DNA of 64,000 nt, from NCBI GenBank assembly GCA_963556255.1, contig OY744615.1, forward strand, positions 18,382,577-18,446,576. Direction: 5' to 3'. This document shows, one piece after another, positions 44,830-59,044 of the stretch. Position numbers and translations under genes: made by a program. Source of the DNA: Allolobophora icterica (Eukaryota; Annelida; Clitellata; Crassiclitellata; Lumbricidae). Each line of letters begins with the position of its first letter. Within the stretch, counting starts at the first letter, position 1. Under the pieces are notes generated by a model. The model was not told the origin of the DNA and did not search any database. It worked only from the letters and a program-made list of their open reading frames with translations.

Positions 44830-45290
44830 GAGACTGTTTGAATTCATCCCCAACCTCACCGTATCAGACCTATAGGATTGCCTCAGTTCTTTAGTTTGGT
44901 CAGTTTTTCATATAATCATAAAATGGGTCATCACGAAGGAGGCTCTGCCGGTCCACTACCTTTTTACCTCCTTCTTCAGCCTATTCTTCGCTTCCTACAA
45001 TCGACATTTCGTGTACGATATCTGGATGATCTTACGTTGGTAGATCAACAGCAGACATCAGCTCGCGATGTTGATTTAATTCTGATCTAGCATCCATCAT
45101 GGATCTGAATCACAGTAATTGCGAACTGTTTCCTCTGGTAGTGGCCTTGATAACCTTTCCTCCTGTTTTCATTTCCATCGCCTCAATAGTATCGATTCAG
45201 TGACTTTTCTTGAGGCACCGCTTTTCAAAGGACAGACATTGGAGGTGGCTATTGAGCAGCACTGCTTGAATCTATCACCAATACCCTTCA
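44830..45290 (+). pseudogene. Reverse-transcriptase remnant with intact YLDD (unit D)
   Basis: The best-preserved copy. The frame 44878-45090 reads Gly-Pro-Leu-Pro-Phe-Tyr-Leu-Leu-Leu (degenerate QGDPLGPLLF-like motif) and then Arg-Val-Arg-Tyr-Leu-Asp-Asp-Leu-Thr-Leu, the RT catalytic box with Leu at the second position. It stops at 45088. Outside this frame the match continues brokenly. A retroelement fragment, not a host gene. Confidence 0.65.
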
Positions 45291-46574
45291 GGTGAACTTA
45301 ACCTGCAGTGACAGTCTTCTATAGAGGCAGGAGTGAATGTTTAGTATTCCACTGAGAATTCGCACATGTTCATCGTATCACATGGCATTGCAAAGGTAAT
45401 AGTGAAATGAGGAGCATCTATCAAATGTAGGCTGACATCGTTAAAAGTATCGTTCCTGCATGTTAACTGATTGGAATGTCAGAGTCAGAGTTAAAATAGA
45501 CGCTCATTTAAAGATTTATACTTTATTCATTTAAAATCAGAATAGAACTTTTGCTTAAAAGTCTATAAAGCAAGATGGATTCCAATTTAGGGATTCCATA
45601 TAAGCGGCAATGACTTAGATGTAGCTATTGAAAAATTTCTCAGTGCCATATAAGTAAACGCTGTAAAGAAGGTAAAGTCGTCCTTATTTCTCGACGATTG
45701 CTTTAAGTTGTCGAATTATTTGAGAGTTATAGAAAAAGAGCCAGTTAGGATAGGCAGGCATTTAGAGCAGTAAGGCTGTGTGGATGTCTAGGCCGTTTAA
45801 CAGGGTCAGACACACCGGTTGACAGTTGGTACAAATAGGTTCACAGCTTGTGCAAATACGTGTGATGAATGTTAGATTCGAAGTGTTCTATTAAACGCTA
45901 ATAGATTTCTAAATACAATTATCAACGAACCCGCTTTGCGTCATTGAGGAACTAAACAGAAACTAATTATCAGAGTTTCCGTCAGGATGTAGATTGCGAT
46001 TTTTATCAAACCTAATTAGACCTACTTGTGGTGGCAGTTGGTTTCTTTTTTGAGCAGGTATCGTCTCAGCTACTTGGCCTAAGTCAAATACAGTTTTATA
46101 GCTTATCTCAATTAAGTTACATCTTGTCTGAAGTCGCAACGTATCAACTACTACAAAGTCCAGTTTCGTAATTCCTAGGTAAACTGTAGCCTAGTCTACA
46201 AATTTCCGCTTTCTTTACTTCTATCGTGAAATACAATGTGGCACTTGTGTATATTCGCTGTTTCGAATACCTTGTTGCTCATGGAGCGGTGTTCCATACG
46301 TTTCAGCATTCGTATAACATTTCCAGAAACAGATATTTAGAGTACAACCAATTTAATTAAATAAATGCATCGGTTCACAGTATTTCGGTTATTTATTAAA
46401 TCAACCAAGGCGCAGTTAGGGTATTAGATAATGCAAGTTCAACAATTCATTAGCCGAGTCTAAAACTATTAGCAATGCAATGAGTTATGACTTATGCATT
46501 CTACGTTTTAACGTATAAATCTGAACAATTTCAGTTTTATATTTAAGATCAGGTGGTTAGCACCATTCTGATAG

Positions 46575-46646
46575 TGCATTCATTCATTCATTCAAAAATT
46601 TAATACAGCGCACCTTCAAGAAACCTACTCAGAAGCGCTCAAGCAT
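46575..46646 (-). mobile_element. LINE 3' end with (GAAT)n tail
   Basis: The + strand starts with four CATT repeats followed by ATACAGCGCACCTTCAAG, the reverse complement of the type of end seen at 35655-36052. Short insertion; absent from unit B at the equivalent place (about 31480). Confidence 0.55.
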
Positions 46647-46892
46647 ACGTTGTTCAAGGCTGTCTCTTTTTTTACAGAAATTATGCGAGTCAATTTTAAT
46701 GTTGCTGACATTTATATCTTGAATTCTACTTAAATCTTGTTACATGTAAAAGCGACAGTTGGTTAAACTTAAACATTTTAAAGAATCACAAGAGAGGCCT
46801 TTTTCAAACTTGAAGACAACAGAAAATACGAAATCATCACATTAGACAACCAAATATTTAAACAACTCTCTCTGTTAGACAAAGTCTCTGAT

Positions 46893-47100
46893 CGTCTGGA
46901 CATGTAGACCGAATTCCACACAATTCACCAGATGCAAAATTCGAAGGAAAAAGAACAAAAGCATACAAAGACTACGGTTCTGTAGACAATATATATGAGG
47001 ATATAACATAACTTAGGGTAACACTAAGGACAACAATGAACTTGACAAATAACGGAGGACATTGGCGAGCATTTATCCGTATCCATTGCGAGAGATGGAT
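46893..47100 (+). pseudogene. Retroelement C-terminal remnant (unit D)
   Basis: Same remnant as at 31735 and 38755 (GGACATGTAGACCGAATTCC, GGAGGACATTGGCGAGCAT). Frame-broken; next to EPDR copy 4. Confidence 0.58.
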
Positions 47101-47163
47101 TTTGGAAAATGGTTGGCGTTAGGAACTGATGATGAGGAAGTTTGAAACTACTCTAGCTTAATT

Positions 47164-47424
47164 CATGGGCGTATTTTTTTGGGGGGGAGGCAAAATATTG
47201 TAGGGAGGAAAAATATTTTAGGGGAAATGACGTTTTTGCATAGAAAAAAATGTAACATAAATAATGATCAAGGACTTTATCTAAATAATTAAGTGTTTCA
47301 TTGCATTGAAAATCGTTTTGGAACTGTTGTAATAATCATAATGATCAGAATTTTAATTTTTTTAAACTATTTGCAAAATCCAGGGGGCAAATGCTCCCAC
47401 TTACCCCCCCTCCGGACGCCCATG
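47164..47424. mobile_element. hAT-type MITE downstream of ependymin-related copy 4
   Basis: Ends CATGGGCG and CGCCCATG with subterminal GGGGGGGAGG and CCCCCCCTCCGG. The flanks GCTTAATT (47156-47163) and GTTTGATT (47425-47432) match at 6 of 8. Units B and C have the uninterrupted site (CTAATTTACGTAGT near 31988, TTTAATTTACGTAG near 39053), so it is an insertion private to unit D. Confidence 0.85.
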
Positions 47425-47709
47425 GTTTGATTTACATAGTCATATGCTTCTTGTACTGTTTACATGGATCGAGCAGATTTGCAAAAACCTGGAATATCTA
47501 TTTTAAACGATCAAGAAAAGCTTGGGTTAACTGTATGACACATATGAAAACCTTGATTATCTTTAGAACATTTAAAAAACCTTGGTTATCTAGAATTAGA
47601 CCGAATGAGCATAAGTGCTAATAAGATATAGATAGGCTTTGGTTACTCGATTAGGATGCTTCTCTTTAGCGGTCGAATGTTGATTTCAACGTGGACGTTT
47701 GAGACTTAT

Positions 47710-48414
47710 TTAAGTGTAGAAAAGAGAGCTGAACATCCGCTGCTGGAATTTTGAATCTTCGTGCATTTCGTTGGCTTTATCGCAGTAAGAAGGAGGTGTG
47801 AAGACACTTGGGTCCTTGATTCTCTTCGATATCCCAAAATAGAAGACCTGCCCAACGATCGGAGAATCAGGATCCTTACTCACAAAATCAGCTACAGGAA
47901 TGCAGTCGACATCCGTAACCAGCCTCTGATGCCATACCCCAAGGTGCATGAACTTCCAGTTTTGTAGCAGAAGAGAAGACTGCTTTTCATCGGATCCAAT
48001 TCTCACTGCTCCAAGGCTGGTGGCATTGTTCGGGATGCAGCGAATCACGAAGTCGTCGATGGTGATATTACTTTCTTTACCTTTTGAGCAGACTTTCTGA
48101 TTCTCTATTATGCTGTAGACGAGGCATGTGCTGTGCGAATCGCAATGCACAATGATCTTTATTGTAGACAAAAGGTCATGGAATGCATACCTTCGATTTC
48201 TATGGTCGAAGTAAAATTTCATAGAGGAATTTTGCTGTTGGAGACTCTTTGCTGAGCCTTCCAACGTTTCCGCGTGACAGCATGGATTGTAACTGCGCTT
48301 TTCTGTATCAGCGCTCTCAGCAAAAAGAGGATCCAGATTTAAGTCCACATTGATTTTTGACTGAGCCACTTTCAGCGAAATCCCAAAGGCAAAGATGAGG
48401 AGGAACGCTTTCAT
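47710..48414 (-). CDS. Ependymin-related secreted protein, copy 4
   Basis: 234 residues with a signal peptide (Met-Lys-Ala-Phe-Leu-Leu-Ile). All eight cysteines, Cys-Ile-Pro-Val and Ile-Lys-Asp-Pro-Ser-Val-Phe-Thr-Pro-Pro-Ser-Tyr-Cys are conserved. It is the most divergent copy in the N-terminal region, with a shortened spacer before the CC pair and Glu-Thr-Leu-Glu-Gly where others have Glu-Thr-Met-Glu-Gly. Asn-Ile-Thr and Asn-Asn-Ala-Thr sites are present. The region after Met-Lys-Phe-Tyr is rich in basic residues (Asp-His-Arg-Asn-Arg-Arg). An extra in-frame ATG lies 12 nt upstream. No intron or disabling change in the coding region, so it is probably functional. Extracellular role by family; ligand unknown. 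Confidence 0.9.
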   Translation of the reverse strand: MKAFLLIFAFGISLKVAQSKINVDLNLDPLFAESADTEKRSYNPCCHAETLEGSAKSLQQQNSSMKFYFDHRNRRYAFHDLLSTIKIIVHCDSHSTCLVYSIIENQKVCSKGKESNITIDDFVIRCIPNNATSLGAVRIGSDEKQSSLLLQNWKFMHLGVWHQRLVTDVDCIPVADFVSKDPDSPIVGQVFYFGISKRIKDPSVFTPPSYCDKANEMHEDSKFQQRMFSSLFYT

Positions 48415-48457
48415 TTCGAGGAACATCTGTCTTAAGTTATGTTCTTGTAGTTAATTA

Positions 48458-48467
48458 TCTGCAATAA
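48458..48467 (-). other. Candidate 5'-UTR splice acceptor of ependymin-related copy 4
   Basis: On the - strand GTTATTGCAG precedes ATAATTAAC, 44 nt before the ATG; same motif as upstream of copy 2. Confidence 0.4.
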
Positions 48468-48504
48468 CACATATAAAGATTGGACCAGTATGAGCTTTTC
48501 TGTT

Positions 48505-48640
48505 CACCCCTGCAATTACTGGAACTGCCCTTTTTTGAAGAGTAACCAGCTTATACAGGCTAGAGTCATAATTGGAGGCTCAGGTCAGGTTGCAATATGT
48601 GAGGTAGGGATAGACGAGAGTATAGGCTAATATATTTGCA
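48505..48640 (-). mobile_element. LINE RT fragment
   Basis: On the - strand it reads Leu-Val-Tyr-Pro-Tyr-Leu-Thr-Tyr-Cys-Asn and, with breaks, Leu-Gln-Lys-Arg-Ala-Val-Pro-Val-Ile-Ala-Gly, matching the same region of the LINEs at 29316 and 54938. Only this short part is left. Confidence 0.65.
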
Positions 48641-48811
48641 GTCTAACGTGGGGGAGTAAGTGTGAAATTCTATTTAGGACCCCTATATTCTTTTGAGTTC
48701 CATGGGATTCAAGTCAGGGCCCTCCCGCTGAGCGCGCACCCAGCTGCAGAGAGGAAAAGGCAGGTTAAGAAAACAATCCTTGCGAAGTTTATATATAATA
48801 ATGTGTAGATA

Positions 48812-50668
48812 TATGGGTCATTATCCGAAATGTCACAAATTTCGTCTCCGAAAAACAAAAAAATTGTTTCCCCAAAAATTCGTTGCAAGGTTTTTTTTAG
48901 TCAGGTACATAGCTAAATTTAACTAATTTGAAAGAAATCCACTATATTTTTAATCATAAGTTAATTTTTTTCAGAATTTATAAAGTAAAAATTCCTTTTT
49001 TTCATTACAATCCGGCCTTTTTGTGTGATCATATATAATCACAGGGACCTGAAATATTCCTCTGGTGGTTATAAAATGGCAATTTCTTAAAAGTAGATAA
49101 TACCAGCATTAAGTCGGAATACAACAGGACTTTCCTTCACATAATATATTAGTCTGATGTCAAGAAATTAAGACATTTTTTGAAATTATTCAAAAAAGAA
49201 ATATTATTTTTAGCTGCAGAAAAAAATATGTGCAGCATAAGCTATAACTGTATGTTATATGCATTCGATACAAGCTGAACAACATTATAAGAGTTGCTAG
49301 TAAATTTTAATTCACCTTGTCACCTTGTGCTGTCAACTCCTGGAGCTCTAGCGATCGTCATGATAAACATTCTCCATTGCTATATGGCCGCAAAGGTTCA
49401 TCAGGCCGCAAAGGTTCATCAGTCACTCTGTTACAGAGTAAAGCAGGGAGGCGACCTGACCGACGTCTCTTAGGAGCGTAGACTCGGACCCGACCTGGGC
49501 TGGTGAACCAAAGTCCTCCGTGCCCACCTTCACGTGGTGCGGACCGTTAGTACCCTTCCATTGGTAGGGGAACGAACGGGCACGGCAGGCAAGACCAGGG
49601 GAAGGCAATGGCAAACCACCCCTGCTAACATGCCAAGAAAATCGTCATGAGACACACCAAACCAAAAACACCGATAGTCGCAGATGGTGGGACTCCCAGG
49701 CCGGAGCGCGACTCAAAAGCTACTGGGGAAGAGCAAGACGGTGAGTCAATGACCCTTCGGTCTAAATGTTAATTACATGCAATTTATTTTTATATCAAAT
49801 AATTCACAAAAATACATGTAATTCACTCTTAGCAATGCGTCATTACCATCCTTGGCAAGATGCGACTGTCATGAGAAAATAGCAAAAATCTTATGTATAC
49901 GGATGGTAATGATGAAAAACAGCCGCTAGATGGTAATGACAAAATGATGAAATTTATGACAGCCGTCAAATATTTTCACTTGAATTACTCTACCAGATAA
50001 GTAATTTAAATCAGTTCAACAAAAGCGGTAAATAAAATAAGTTATCAATGTTATAATCTACCTAAACCAGGAAATACAACATGAGATGGTAATGAAACAG
50101 AAATTTACTTTTTTGTAATTTGGAACACACAAACTTATATTAAAAATAAAACATTATGAATTTCAACACAAATCTGTGTGATTCCATTAATAGTTGACAA
50201 TATCTTGTTCCTGATGTTTTTCCTTTAGTATGTAAGCACGTTCTCTAAAAGTTATAGGCTTCCCAAAAATTGAGATGGCTATGATGCTTATTTCTATGGA
50301 CAAGTATAAATAGACCCAAAAAGAAATAAATGTTATGAAAATGAGTCTAAATGTTTAATTACTGCATATGCTAGCTACTAATTAATCAAAATAATATAAC
50401 TTTGTTACAGGTTGTAATGGAATAAATTTACGTAAAAGCTGAATTTAATGCATTGTACACCGTCTCGGACAGAGGATGGTCATGATATTTTGTATACATT
50501 TAGTAATTTATTTCTAAATTTCCAAAATCTTGCAGCTAAAAGAATGATGGGAAACGTTAATCTGCTCATTCTTTGAAGGATAGGCACAAAAATTGAAGAA
50601 ATTATCGATAAAACTAAAAAAAAACAGCATGGGACATCAATTCTGCACTTTTCGGATAATGACCCATA
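48812..50668. mobile_element. Non-autonomous TIR transposon with TA target site
   Basis: A perfect 19-bp inverted repeat TATGGGTCATTATCCGAAA bounds about 1.86 kb, flanked by TA on both sides as in Tc1/mariner-type insertions. The interior is AT-rich and has no transposase frame. GATGGTAATGA-type words recur inside (about 49845 inverted, 49902, 49930, 50087). A GC-rich segment (49390-49770) looks like a separate insertion. Confidence 0.7.
49390..49770. other. GC-rich segment, probable inserted retroelement piece
   Basis: The composition differs sharply from the AT-rich host element. GGGGAAGGCAATGGCAAACC and a following GCCAAGAAAATCGTC look familiar from repeat-derived sequence, but I cannot name the family. 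No supported coding frame. Confidence 0.4.
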
Positions 50669-51289
50669 TATGTTAGCCTACAGGCAATTCGTAAAACCAG
50701 GGATTTTGTAAAATGCCTGAAATTTTTAGGCAATTTGTAAAATCCCTGATTCACTCAGGTACTTTAAAAAAATCCCTGAAAAAGACAAAATCAGACGGTG
50801 AAAATTTGACAGATTGCCTGAAATGAAAATGACGAACATAGTCGAAGTCAGAGGCGCCTCCAGGATTTTTTTTGTGTACGCACAACAGGCATGAGAGTCC
50901 ATGGACGGTGGTCCCGGGAAATCGAGGGGGACAAGAACCCACCTTTAGCAACGGGGGAAACAGTATACAGTCGTCGTCCGAAATGTAGAAAAAATACGAG
51001 AAAAGGATTTTTTTTACCCCTTTTTTGAAACAGCTCAGTTCCAAAGTGTCCCGTGTCCTCCAACCTGTCAAGCATGAACGCCGCCAGTGCATGACACCAC
51101 GCGTACGTGGTCATATGACCTTTATTATGACCTTGAGGCTTGAAGTTGAAATCCTCATTAATAATGAGTCATTATGGCGCTTTCTGCATTAGCTACAAAT
51201 ATATGTCTGTAGTGAAAGCGAGGAAAATGAACGATGATACGATGAACGATGATACGAAGATTAAAAAACTAAATGCATAGTATAGAACT

Positions 51290-52208
51290 TGTAATATTGT
51301 GTAGCTGTATTTGTATGACACAGAAATTGTGAACGTGTGTACTTAGATTGACCGGGTATAGAGCTTAAAACTGGACACGTAAACAAGGCACGGTCAGGCC
51401 ATTAAGTTTCTGTAGCTTATAATTTGTGCAGTAGATACGACCTTGTATAGAGCTTAACACCGGACAGGTAAACAAGGCAAGGTCAGGTGAGACATGACGC
51501 ACGCATTGGACTGTAGAATTCAATGAGCAGTAGACGTGACCATATTAACATAAAATATATTAAGGATATGTATAGGGCTTACCCAGGCTAATCAATAGGC
51601 CAGTGAACTTAAAACTGGACAGGCAAACAGGCAAGGGCAGGTAAATAGGTAGAACTTGACCAATGGCATAGATGCACGCAGTAGAGATGACCATGTAGAC
51701 ATAAACATGTTGATCTGGAATGACCCAGATATAGGACGTAAATTGCACAGTTCATGCATATAGAAATAAACATGGATAGGGGTCTTGCGAAATTCCAGAT
51801 AGGCCTTGCGCAATGTCAATGAGGATAAAGAAGTAAATAAGAAAGGAAGACGTGCACAATTGGGAGAACGGGAGAGAAATAAGGTCTTGCGCAATGACCA
51901 ACTGATCTTGCGCAATGTAGCCATGAAGATATATAAGCTAGGGGAAAGGGAATTGCAGGGACTCTGAGAAACGGCAGCGAAGACTCACCAAGAGACAAGT
52001 TAGCCAGAAGGTTTCTCAGGGTACAGAGACGTTGTAATGACAGTCTAGTCTCGCTGTAATACATTGTTGAGAATTTGTCGTCATAAAATAAAATCGTAAA
52101 AACGAAGCTACAGCGTCGTTCCTTCGAGTCGTTACGAACCACGCAAAGGAGAATCCCCCGAAGAGACGCCTGAATAACACCGCTGGCCACCATCCAACTG
52201 TTTTTACA
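51290..52208 (+). mobile_element. Possible LTR within the hAT element
   Basis: Starts TGTAATATTG and ends TTTTTACA (inverted TGTAA/TTACA). It has a TATA-like GATATATAAGC near 51928 and AATAAAATCG near 52086. The U3-like part has three rough repeats of GGACAGGTAAACAAGGCA (about 51377, 51454, 51617) and CTTGCGCAATG words. TGGCGCTGAGG follows 10 nt after the end, like a primer-binding site. No target duplication and no gag-pol, so this is tentative. Confidence 0.35.
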
Positions 52209-52429
52209 CCAGATGATTGGCGCTGAGGTATTCAGTACCACGCCAGTCATCTTTAAAAACATTACAATGTCCTTTTTCCAACTTCTCTGATTCAGTGCAG
52301 TTTGACTTAAAATTACGCACGGAAAATGTCTTTTTTCAAAATATCCTCACCAGTGGAAATTTCTTAAAAATTCCTTGTAGGTCGGACAGTAGAACCAATT
52401 GTAACGTGTATTTAACGTGTATTTAATGC

Positions 52430-53556
52430 CTCCTTCTTAAACGACTATCTACTTGGTTTGGCATCTCTGGCGCTGCTGTACTCTGGTTCCAGTCCTACTT
52501 GTCTTCCCGATCCTTCTCTGTTAAAGCCTACAGCCACTGCTTGCAACCCCTCACTCTCTCCTATGGTGTCCCTCAAGGCTCTGTCCTGGGTCTACTCCTC
52601 TTCATCCTTTATAACCACACCTTTAAGCCATCTCATAAGATCCTCCTCTGTTGACCACTATCTTCGCGCAGATGACACCCAACTCTACACATCCTTCTCC
52701 CCAAGCTCTTTTTCCACCTCCATCAAACAATTACTCAAAGTGTTTAACCTTATCTCACAGTGGATGTCATTCAATCTTCTCTGCCTTAACCTTTCCAAAA
52801 CTGAATTAATCATCATAGGCCTTCCTGACCAAACCAAGAAAATCCCTGACCCTTCCATGCACCTATCTACTGACTCGTCTTCTCGTACCTTCTCCTCTGA
52901 CTCCCCTGTCCGCAATCTTGGTATTACTTTTGATCCACATCTCTCTTTCTCTAACCGCATCTCCAAGTTCTCGCGTTCCTGCTTCATGCACAGTTGTGAC
53001 CACCTCCGACGCATCCGGCCTGTGCTTGACCTTTAAACTGTCTCCACCATTGCTACCTCCATTGTTCATTCAAAGCTTGATTATTCCCCCTTCCTCAACC
53101 TTGAATTCACCCAAATCAAACGTTTGCGCCGTATTCAAAATTCATTAGCCAGAGCTGTCACTAGAACGCCCAAACGTCATCATATCACTCCCATCTTGAA
53201 ATCACTCCATTGGCTAAAAATCCCAGAGCGAATTCACTTCAAAGTCCTATCACTAACCTACAACTCCCTACAATATTCTCAACCTGAATATCTCCGTGAT
53301 CTCTTCACTATCCAGGAAACCCGCTCCACCCGATCATTCTCCTATTTCAGTCTTTCTCGACCTCCAGTCGCTATTCATCTCAAGTTCTCCAACCGTACCA
53401 TATCCAACACAGCACCACGCCTCTGGAATGATCTCCCCCTGAAATCCGCAGATTCTCCATTCCGCCATCATCACTGCAACCTGTACTCCATCCTCCTCCT
53501 CGTGTTCCTCTATCTATCATCCCCCGGGCTTTCCACTCAAAACTGTGTAGTGAAAT
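52430..53556 (+). mobile_element. 5'-truncated CR1-like LINE
   Basis: The frames, with shifts, read Trp-Phe-Gln-Ser-Tyr-Leu-Ser-Ser-Arg, Tyr-Gly-Val-Pro-Gln-Gly-Ser-Val-Leu-Gly (about 52560), a mutated catalytic box Arg-Ala-Asp-Asp-Thr-Gln-Leu-Tyr (about 52670), Asn-Leu-Gly-Ile-Thr-Phe-Asp, and the C-terminal Arg-Leu-Trp-Asn-Asp-Leu-Pro-Leu. It ends near 53556. It is broken by frameshifts and a stop at 53034. Same family as 40503-41160. Confidence 0.85.
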
Positions 53557-53895
53557 AAACTGTTCGTAAGTTTCTTGAATTTTTGTCCATTGAGAATCTG
53601 TCATGAAGCCGACATTCTGAGGTAGTAGATGTGAAGCTTGAATTCGATCATGAGCATTCAACAAACGTGTTTGAATTTCTGTTCGAGATGATCCCAGAAA
53701 GGATTGTGCAGATTAATTCTGAAGTGTTCATCTAGGCCTACACTTTGTGATGGTGCATTTGCACGCTGAGGCTGCTTGCCCGAACCAAGCACTCTAGGCA
53801 TCCGTGCGTCAATGTCTAATCTTGATACTAAATCTGTAGCTATGTCATATAACTGGGTGAAGGAATCCTGTCGCTTGGTTTGCAGTTGATGAACC
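53557..53895 (-). pseudogene. hAT transposase fragment
   Basis: On the - strand the frame reads Gln-Thr-Lys-Arg-Gln-Asp-Ser-Phe, Met-Pro-Arg-Val-Leu, Gln-Pro-Gln-Arg-Ala-Asn-Ala-Pro, His-Phe-Arg-Ile-Asn-Leu and Asn-Pro-Phe-Trp-Asp-His-Leu. This resembles the RQxxRxNxP...YxRxxxxxPFLDHL region of ZMYM1-type hAT transposases. A frameshift and stop follow, then Asn-Ala-His-Asp-Arg-Ile-Gln. It supports the hAT call from the ends and target duplication. Confidence 0.65.
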
Positions 53896-54937
53896 GCTGT
53901 AAATAATTACGTCACTGACGTACGTGCTTGCACTACTATGCTTAGTAAGTTACCGTACTTAGCCTACTAATTCACTAGACGGTGTTAGACTGTTAGTTTA
54001 CCTAAGTTATTAATTATAATTTTATAATTTAATAATGTATCACTTTTTAAGTTTTTTTATTTCTTAGCCGTTCAGCGCTGTACGCACAAGTTGCGTACGT
54101 GCGTACGCCTCGAGGCGCCTCTGGTCGAAGTTTATCATGCAAACAAGCCCTATTTTCAAAGGTTTAGCATTTTTAGATGGTTTTTATTTAAAGTTCAGTT
54201 CTCAAGTTGTAAAACCAGGGATTTTGTGAAATGCCAGAAAGTTTATTATGCAAACAAGCCCTATTTTCAAAGGATCAACATTTCTAGGTGGTATTTTATT
54301 TGAAGTTCAGTTCTCGAAAGCTACAGCAGTTTTTCTTTTTTTCACACGACACACTCGAATGCCATCGACTGTTGCAGTTGACTTATTAATTATTAATTGA
54401 CAGATTAAGTTTAGAACTGACCTAACCAAAGGAAAACCAGAAATGAAATAGTGTTTGCTGGGTTTTAATTCATAGCATGCAAGGTAGGCCTACTCGTCTG
54501 ACCACAGTTAATCTTAGCCAATCGGTAGATATTTCGGTCAACTTCTAATTGCTGTGACGGCACGTCAAAGAATTATAAGAAAATAGACAATCAAAGTTCA
54601 CTGGGCGCTGCAAGACAAAAAGTTTTCAATGGGAAAGTGAAGTTGTCGAGCAGTATTGTTAATTAATTTGTGAGATATCAACAACTTCAATCATCCTGCA
54701 ACTTCAAAGTTCGCTGGGCGCTGCAAGACAAATAGGTGCACATTTTTCAAAGGGAAAGTCAAGTTGTCGAGCGGTTTTGTTAATCCGGGTCGACAACTTA
54801 AATTTCCCTTTGAAAAAATAAATCTGTCAATTAATAGTTAGTAATTAATAAGGTCAAGTGTAACAGTCGATGTAATTCTAGTATGTTGTGTGAAAACAGA
54901 AAACTGCTGTAACTTTCGAGAACTGAACTTAAAAAAA

Positions 54938-56925
<1,988 letters not shown>

Positions 56926-58465
56926 AAATGTTAATTCTTTGAAAATAAAGTTTGTGCGCATAATAAACTTCGATTATGTTCGTCATTTTCATTTCAGGCA
57001 ATCTGTCAAATTTTCGTCATCAGATTTCAGGGATTTTAGAAAATCCCTGTTTTTTTCAGGGATTTTGTAAAGTGCCTGAGTGAATCGGGGATTTTACAAA
57101 TTGCCAAAAAATTGATTTCACGCATTTGACTAAATCCCTGGTTTTACGAATTGCCAGTAACATATACAAATTATAAGGTCGGCCATGCATCATCACATGA
57201 TATCTAGAATTCTAGATAGGTTTATAGGCCTACTTCCGCAATACAGCAAAGAAAATTTGCTGATAACTGCTTCACATTCTGTTATAAATTATTTAAATTT
57301 AACTTACCGATGAAAGGTCGCACAATATACGCAGCTGCGTAAGATTCGATGCTTTGTGAAGTATACGTATAAGTTACTGTAGTGTCCGGGTATACGCAAA
57401 CATACATCTACGTCACAATTAAGTCTCTTTGTTTGCATTCCACCGCTGTAGGTGGGAAGGCCTTTGTTCGGAGTTAGGCCCTATCACGTGATTTTTGGGC
57501 TGTCAGGTTGGAAGTTCCGCTAGCAAATTCCAGAAGAGAAACTAGGCAAACGTGTAATTATAATAGACACCCATTTAATTACCATGAATTACTGTCGCAG
57601 ACACGGCTTCGCCGACTGCTACTGAGCCGAGTGGATGTCGAAGGGTATTGCGATGGGATCGAAGAACTTCTACTTCTCAAGTGAGGCGTGTGGGTTTCGG
57701 CCTCTGTGGTTTGCGGAGGGCTTGTATCTAATCGACACCTGGCTGTTGGAAGTGAAGGCGAACTTGACAGACGAAAAAACACTTCAACGTTTCTTTTAAA
57801 CAATTTTTTAAAGTCATCTCACACAACGAAAAGATAATTGTCATATGTTTCGCACTTATACTACTGTCTGTCTGTCTACTGTTTTTTCCGGATCCTCAAT
57901 TAACCAACCAAGCTCCTTTTATAGAAGGACCAGGATACCCGTGCGGCATCGCGATACCCCTACGGTATCTTGGTACCTAAACCAGTGCTGCGTCGCATCC
58001 GAGGGGTTGTCGATGGGCATTCCACCGTTCGTCAGGTCCAAAGTTCCGCTGTGAGTTTCTTTAACGGAGCTGTATAAACGGCAATCACAATCTATTTAAT
58101 TCATTATCATGCAAAGTCAAACTGCGGTCTCAATTATACACAACAAAGACCACTACTGTCGTCTGCACTTTTAAATCGCATTGCACAAAGGTTGAACAGC
58201 CATTGTTGACTTGAATTCGTCACAACACTTTTGTCATACCTGTTTACTTTTGTCTAAACAGATATAAATTTCAAAGGAAATAATCTTGAATGTAGCATCT
58301 TTCAAGTTAGCAACTGCTGGTGTATCGTTGACACTGGCGTATTGTAATTTGATAGCCCGTGACAGTTCAGGACTACATAACACAATGCCTGTCAGAAATG
58401 AGCCACAATTAAATGACTACAGACAGGTCAAAGGAAGGAGTTCATAGCGCACGCGCGCACACACC

Positions 58466-58710
<245 letters not shown>

Positions 58711-59044
58711 TACGTGAGTTGGAACTACCAACCGTAATTACTGTAGCCTATGTTTTAAAAATAGGCCTAGTTCTCAGCTTTCGTGCCAGAGATAGATGAG
58801 CAAATTTACATCACACCTATTGTTATTTTAAATAATAAATAATAATAGGCTATGGCTACCTTATGTAAGGGCTGTGACTGTGAGATCATGCAATGTTTTG
58901 AGATTACTTAGGTGTACAAAATTTAAATTTAAGGTCCGAATTCTTCTGGGTGCGACGCACCCACTGAACTTTCTCTCTGGGTGCATTTGCACCCAAGGCT
59001 CCCAAAGAGTTGGCACCTATATGCAACAGCTTACTACGCGATGT

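Larger units (their letters stand above)
43141..48500. repeat. Duplicated unit D of the ependymin-related array
   Basis: Blocks match units C and E in order: TTAACTTACCGATGATAGG (43207), GTGATTTTTGGGCTGTCAGG (43400), GAGGGGTTGTCGATGGGCAT (43909), short CA tract (44383), RT remnant (44830), GATTGGAATGTCAGAG (45470), TTTTTATCAAACCTAATTAG (46001), C-terminal remnant (46893), EPDR copy 4. It carries one MITE (47164) absent from the other units. Confidence 0.8.
50849..54123 (-). mobile_element. hAT transposon, 3.3 kb, with transposase remnant
   Basis: Ends CAGAGGCGCCTC and GAGGCGCCTCTG with nearby GTACGCAC words, flanked by a perfect 8-bp duplication GTCGAAGT (50841-50848, 54124-54131). A - strand transposase remnant lies near the right end. 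The element itself carries a CR1-like LINE (52430-53556) and an LTR-like region. The removed target sequence reads through exactly, as shown by the mirrored arm at about 56960. Confidence 0.88.
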
